A stretch of DNA of 64,000 nucleotides from Macrocystis pyrifera (lineage: Eukaryota > Sar > Phaeophyceae > Laminariales > Laminariaceae), in contig JASSKH010000050.1 of assembly GCA_031763025.1 (NCBI GenBank), positions 1,240,001 through 1,304,000 on the forward strand, written 5' to 3'. A program made the position numbers and the translations under genes. The notes below the pieces were generated by a model that was not told where the DNA came from, made no database searches, and was given only the letters and a program-made list of their open reading frames with translations. Positions 59,153-64,000 of the stretch are shown piece after piece (position 1 is the stretch's first letter; each line of letters opens with the position of its first letter).

Positions 59153-59350
59153 AGCTGGGTTCACCACTTTGTAGAAGGAGATAATTTCCAGGAAATTTCC
59201 TATGCTCTGTACATGCTTATACGTACACGTAGTACACGTATATTGCGACTACAAATAGCCTAAAAACAACGTGGAGGGTGATATAGCTCCGCGGTCTACA
59301 ATGCCAGCACCATGATTTGTGCTGCTGGGTTCCGTTCCAGGGCTGCGACG
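59153..59350 (+). repeat. SINE-like element, copy 2 (tRNA-derived)
   Basis: Same start (AGCTGGGTTCACCACTTTGTAG) and end blocks as 58380-58620. Here the arm CAGCAC-CATGATTT-GTGCTG forms a perfect 6-bp stem like an anticodon arm with CAT in the loop. The B box is GGGTTCCGTTCC. In copy 1 this stem is lost. Confidence 0.55.
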
Positions 59351-59394
59351 TATTTGTTTCTAAAAACCATACCAAACACTTTCGGGTTTGCTCC

Positions 59395-59750
59395 CCCCAG
59401 TATACCAGCGCAGTACCACCAGTCTAGGATTCCCTAGCCTACCACCAGTCTAGGATTCCCGAGAACTGATTTGGAGCTGTAGCGACCCACCAGTATACCA
59501 GCGCAGTACCACCAGTATATGATTCCCTAGAGTACCACCAGTCTAGGATTCCCTAGACTACCACCAGTCTACGATTCCCTAGAACTGATTTGGAGCGGTA
59601 GCGACCTACCAGTGCACCAGCGCAGTACCACCAGCCTAGGATTCCCTAGACTGATATAGCGCGGTAGCGACCCACCAGTATACCAGCGCAGTACCACCAA
59701 TCTAGGATTCCCGAGACTGATTTGGAGCGGGAGCGACTCACTGGCACGCA
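59395..59750. repeat. nested minisatellite
   Basis: A basic ~26-bp word (TACCACCAGTCTAGGATTCC with CTAGA) occurs eight or nine times. It is grouped into larger units that end in ACTGATTTGGAGCGGTAGCGACCCACCAG and are spaced about 80-130 bp. The minus-strand frame (59569-59751) is a 26-residue repeat and is probably not a protein. Confidence 0.85.
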
Positions 59751-61029
59751 CTAGAGCAGAGGGTGCAGTACTAGTAGCACACGAACGTCACCAACAGGAA
59801 CAGAACACAAAGATTGTTTATAGACTCCGAATGAGCTTGGGTGCTCGGGAAGCGATTAAAATCAACGAGAGATCCCTCTACTAAATATAGAAAAAATACA
59901 AAAAAACTACCAACAACGGCACACAATATCTGCGCTGCCGCAAAAGTGCTCCTAAGGTACGTAACGTATAGGCCTTCAGAAGGACTAGCAGGACGTTGAA
60001 GGACGGTATACTCCTGGTGTTTACGTATGTGTACTATATGTTTTACCCTGCATAAAATACGATTGGTACCTTTGCGGACGGGGTAAGGAACCACGTGGGG
60101 CTACCGATTTACTTAAAAGAAACCGTAGCGCGGTGTATGGGGCGAATGCATATTTTTGTTCCGAGACACAGGCTCGTAGTTCGGATTTATCAGTGAAGTG
60201 CGCAAATGATGCGAGAACATGACATAAGTACGTTGTCTCGGCGCAGGCATACGTGGTTGTAACATGAGCGAATGCCAATGCTGCTCCAAAATGCGCCTTT
60301 TCCCAAAAATGGTTTTCAAACTGAGCGAAACTCCGATGATAGTCTTCGGGAGTGCTCTAAATAGTATGCCAGGTACACACGCATTACCCGTTGGCGGTGG
60401 GTATATTTAGGAAAGAAAACGGACGTAAAAAAAAAAAAAAAAACAAACAAAAAACAAACAAGACAGAGACATGCTGCACGGGGGAGGTTGCGTGCGCAGC
60501 GGGTGTTTCGGATGCGCTTGAAAGAAAAATAAATAAATAAATAAACAAGCACTACTACTGTACGTGGCAGAACAAAAAATCTGCAGCGTGTGAGTACATT
60601 TGTCTGGAAATGTTGCGTACCAGGTATCTACTATGATGTCGGTAAGATCTCAAGGCACGATAAATATTAGATACGAGAGAGAAGACAGGAAGTCAAATAC
60701 TGTAACACAAAAAAAAAACAAGAACCAAAAAACGCAACAGGTGACGCCATATATTGCGACATTTGTGCAGCATACCAGCACAAAATTGTTTTGGCGCTGG
60801 AATATTGTGTACCATTTGGGCAGAATAGTATATGGTTACCACTTGTACTACAGCTGTTAGTAGACTGCAGTTCTATTTACGTCACTGGTATCTTATAAAT
60901 TTTGAAATACGTCAGCTGTGAGTTCGACATCAGTAATTATTTATTTTTCGATTCGGAAATGCTATCTGACCAAAACAATTAAATAAATTGACCCCAATTT
61001 CAATTTAATTATTTCGTACTGGAAATAGA
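59751..61029. other. no supported gene; A-rich tract
   Basis: An A-rich simple tract (poly-A then AAACAAACAAAA) lies at 60427-60462, another at 60709-60722, and (AAAT)n at 60526-60543. There is a TACCAGGTAT palindrome at 60619. No gene is supported. Confidence 0.35.
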
Positions 61030-61165
61030 GAGAATTATTTATTTTCCGTCTTCGGGCACACGAAATCGACATAAAATCAATATTAATTTGAACGGCATGC
61101 CGATACAAAATCAACATTTGCAAATCACGCCGAAAAAGAATCAACATTTGCACGGTACGCCGGCA
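61030..61165. repeat. ~36-40-bp tandem repeat
   Basis: AAAATCAA(C/T)AT(T/-) followed by a short spacer and GCCG recurs three times (61075, 61110, 61138). Confidence 0.6.
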
Positions 61166-61334
61166 CTAAACGATATCCATCGTGCGGGGACATTTTTCAT
61201 CATTTTGCGCAGCATCGTTGACTAAAATTGGATCGTGCTCGAACTGCGTGTACATACATGAGCAGGAGAGGAGCACAGCGCGCTATCATGTATGGAACGC
61301 TGGTATTTTGTTTTAAGAATGATGGAAAAATTAC

Positions 61335-61435
61335 CAAACGAGCAGCATGCCGGTCCATTTTGCAAACGGTTTTCTAAACGGACAGCATGCCGGTTCAATT
61401 TGCGAAAGACACGACGACTTTTCAAAACTAGCAGC
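61335..61435. repeat. ~43-bp tandem repeat
   Basis: The block CAGCATGCCGGT(C/T)CA(A/T)TTTGC occurs at 61341 and 61384, with a partial third copy (AGCAGCATAC) at 61430. Confidence 0.65.
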
Positions 61436-61479
61436 ATACATACCACACTCTGGACAATGGACACAACAATAGTCCATTG

Positions 61480-61915
61480 CTTCGACAATAGACGAGGGGG
61501 GGAATCTATCGATGTATATAATCTGAGACAATAGATTGTGCAAGGTATCTATCGATAGATATTGTCGGCGAGAATAGACTGGTGATATCGTCGATCGATA
61601 GACATAGTCTAACACAATAGATGGCGAACTTCGTCCATCGATGGCCATTGCAGGCCACAAGAGAACGTGCGATATGTCGATTGATGGTCATTGCCGGCCA
61701 CGATAGATTGTGCGAGATGTCTATCGACAGCCATTGGTGACCACAATAGATTGTGCGAGAGGTCTATCGATGTGGCCACTGCGGGCCACAATATATTGTG
61801 CAAGAGGTCTATCGACGGCCATTTGCCGGCCACACTAGATTGTACGATATGTCTATCGATGGCCATTGCCGGCAATAATAGATTGTACAAGCTATTCACC
61901 GATAGCCATCTCGAG
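61480..61915. repeat. ~60-bp satellite, about seven units
   Basis: Units carry a GGCCATTGCCGGCCAC-like block, then AATAGATTGTGCGAGA and TCTATCGAT. The period is near 60 bp, so the minus strand reads as a 20-residue repeat (IDRHLAQSIVAGN-like). Related sequence in reverse orientation occupies the end of the window (63755-64000). Confidence 0.85.
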
Positions 61916-63057
61916 GATATTTTGCACTCATCCCACTATATACGAGGTATGTAATGTTCTGTATGTATGTTCAAGGCGCTTCGCTCAGCAAGGAAAAGTA
62001 CATCGAATTATTCGAAGCGGACAGAGGTCCATAATTGAATATTGTTTTTTTCATGACTGTAGTTGCAAACTGGCGACTCGATAATGCCAAGAGTCCCGCC
62101 GCCATGCTTCAGGAGAAAATAGCTCGGACGCCACATACGCTTCGCGTCGCGGGCGGTTTTCCGCAACCCTCGCTCACATGTCGTACGTACGTACATACCG
62201 CAGGCAGGGTACTTATTTTCTTCTTTCGATATTATGCTCTGTGCTTGTACTCGTACGTACGAAAGACAAAGTTCAGCACGGGAGAGCAACACAGCAAAAA
62301 CAATGAAAATGAAACCGAAAAAATCTGAAGGAAAAAAAATCCCCGTCCCTTTCGTACACTAATTTATAATTTACTACCTGATTGGAACACGTTACACTAG
62401 GCAAAATGAAAAAATGAAAAGAAGAAAACAAACAAACAGCAGAGCTCCTCTCCCTGCCTCGTACGCCACCCGGCCCTCTCGCGACCATCTCGCCACCGAC
62501 TCGGTCCGGGTGTGAATCTTTCCTCCCTCTCTTCTACAGTGAGCCCCGTCGCCCGCCTCGAGTGAAGCCCGGTGCTCACCGTGGACCTCGTTCGCCAGCT
62601 CGACAATGGTGGTGCTCATTCGGGGTACTCCCCTCTTGTGATTTCAGCCCGGTCGCAAAAATAAGCACCGCTTGAATAGTTTCTTACAATCCCGAACGAC
62701 CCTTGAATAGTCGCACGTACTCTACCAAAAATAAAAAATGGAGGCCAGGCAGAGCCCTATTGATGCATCCCTCGTGTCTCGAGGCACACGCGACGCCTAG
62801 GCACAAAAGCGGTGACCGCGCTCCTTGCAACTCTCCCCTTCTACCTGCCGGCAGCACCCGCTAACACCCACGACAGTGCCGGGTTCGCCCGCGCAACCGT
62901 GCTCGGAGTACACGCACGCACACGAAACGAAAGAAGAAAAAAAGAAAGAAGCATTGAAAGTACGAAGACAAATGAGAAACCAAAGACCCGCCGGAAAGGT
63001 CCGGCAAGCAGTGGGAGCTCTGAGAGGCCAGGGATGTACCAACGGAGCACGCTCAGA
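61916..63057. other. no supported gene
   Basis: Short overlapping ORFs on both strands. Purine-rich tracts lie at 62300-62340 and 62930-62950. No motif or repeat partner was found. Confidence 0.3.
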
Positions 63058-63103
63058 GAGTGAGATCTAAGTACCTGGTAGAGTGAGATCTAAGTACCTG
63101 GTA
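63058..63103. repeat. 23-bp tandem duplication
   Basis: GAGTGAGATCTAAGTACCTG followed by GTA occurs twice in direct succession. It contains the TACCTGGTA word seen elsewhere in the window. Confidence 0.8.
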
Positions 63104-63201
63104 AGTAGTTCTATTCTACGTGGTAATGTGAACCGACGTCATCATGTTGCGCTCTCACGCTCATTTGAAGAAGACATTATATATAGATGTCGCTATTAGT
63201 A

Positions 63202-63301
63202 CGGGGGACCATAGTAAATGGGACCAAATTTTGTTTGTAAAAATAGGTAAATATAAAGGTTTTAGTGTGTACCATAGGTCCTGTTTACTGTGGTCCTCCG
63301 T
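63202..63301 (+). mobile_element. 100-bp MITE, copy 5
   Basis: The ends CGGGGGACCATAGTAAA and TTTACTGTGGTCCTCCG, with TA on both sides (63200-63201 and 63302-63303). Core ACCAAATTTTGTTTGTAAAAATAGG, in the same orientation as copy 1. Confidence 0.8.
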
Positions 63302-63754
63302 AATAATTGAAACTCGCGCACCAAGATGTTGGTAACTGTCATCAACTTGTGTGCTCTGGTAGTTTCGGAAATTGATTCGATTTAGTACCCTTACTTTGTC
63401 CTACAGTCTATCAACTCCACTTTGAATAAAACGTAGATCATTAAACTCAAACCACCTTACGCTGAAAATTCTAATGTTTCCGTTTCTCATCTCCAGTTTG
63501 TTTGTCCCATACTGAAGCCAAGTAAGAGTTAATTTTTCGGATGCTGCTCATCTTTATTTTAGAATATGTTTTTGTTCGGAAACAAATTCGATTTATGACC
63601 CTTACATTGTCTTATATAAACTGCACTTTCAAAAATAATCTGGATGCTAAAAATAAAACCACCTTGACAAGGAAAATTATCAACTTTCCGTTTCTTGACT
63701 TGAGGTTTTTGTCTCGTACTGAAATGAAGTATGCCATATGCATATTTTTCGGAG
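63302..63754. repeat. imperfect ~210-bp tandem duplication
   Basis: Blocks TTTCGGAAA, ATTCGATTTA, ACCCTTACTTTGTC or ATTGTC, TAAA(A/C)CCACCTT, GAAAATT and TTTCCGTTTCT recur in the same order at about 63362-63530 and 63575-63720. No gene is evident. Confidence 0.55.
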
Positions 63755-64000
63755 CCCGGCCAACAATCTATCGTGGGTGGCAATGACTGTTGTTGGACAC
63801 GATCGCGTACCTATTGTTGGCGGCAATAGAAGCTTCGGCGGTCGTCAAGAATGACCATCGACATGCATCATTCCACGGTATACAACAGGTTTGGGTAATA
63901 GTCTACTACGAAAACACGCCCGACAATCTATTGTGGGTGACGATGGCTATTGATGGATACAATTGCGTGTATATTGCAGGCGGCAATAGCCAGCGAAAGG
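63755..64000. repeat. relatives of the 60-bp satellite, reverse orientation, cut by the window end
   Basis: ACAATCTATCGTGGGTGGCAATG and ACAATCTATTGTGGGTGACGATGG resemble the reverse complement of the 61480-61915 units. The spacing here is larger, about 165 bp. The array continues beyond the window. Confidence 0.55.

Noticed and set aside
61480-61915. CRISPR-like array
   Set aside because: The units are continuous ~60-bp tandem repeats without spacers, and the window is eukaryotic.

Overview
The window looks like repeat-rich nuclear DNA of a eukaryote. There is no operon-like packing, no ribosome-binding-site pattern, no rRNA, and no long intact gene. The coding signal comes as short exon-like islands with GT/AG borders, among decayed retrotransposons, DNA transposons, MITEs, satellites and a large inverted duplication. 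The Copia, LINE, hAT and GT23 fucosyltransferase relics read most like those I associate with brown algae or other stramenopiles. That placement is an inference from family resemblance, not a proof.

Layout. 1-7.4 kb: tandem duplications, a 99-bp MITE, a tRNA-like relic, and a 120-bp (40-codon) tandem repeat inside a long minus-strand ORF. 7.4-10.75 kb: a Penelope-like reverse transcriptase pseudogene, split by a roughly 945-bp insertion with a 12-bp target duplication and followed by an 88-nt poly-C run. 11.9-12.85 kb: the 3' end of a Copia pol gene. 13.9-16.6 kb: copy 1 of an inverted segmental duplication that carries a spliced-gene fragment; copy 2 is at 39.3-42.4 kb on the other strand and a small third piece lies at 34.0-34.2 kb. 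21.6-29.4 kb and 45.8-55.6 kb: two direct copies of an 8-10 kb segment, each holding a multi-exon alpha-1,6-fucosyltransferase-like (GT23) gene on the minus strand. Both genes are broken, in different ways. Copy 2 also holds a 1.7-kb hAT transposon, which itself contains a MITE. 35.2-36.9 kb: a LINE pseudogene with a CGCTCG-rich tract behind it. 42.6-45.0 kb: exon-like pieces flanked by two inverted arms of a roughly 175-bp satellite. 58.4-64 kb: a SINE-like pair, nested minisatellites and a 60-bp satellite.

No set of genes here forms a working pathway. What the window shows is history: duplication of a glycosyltransferase locus, separate decay of both copies, nested transposon insertions that can be ordered in time, and several undescribed small repeat families (notably the five-copy 97-100-bp MITE). 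All homology calls were made by eye from remembered family motifs. No database was searched.
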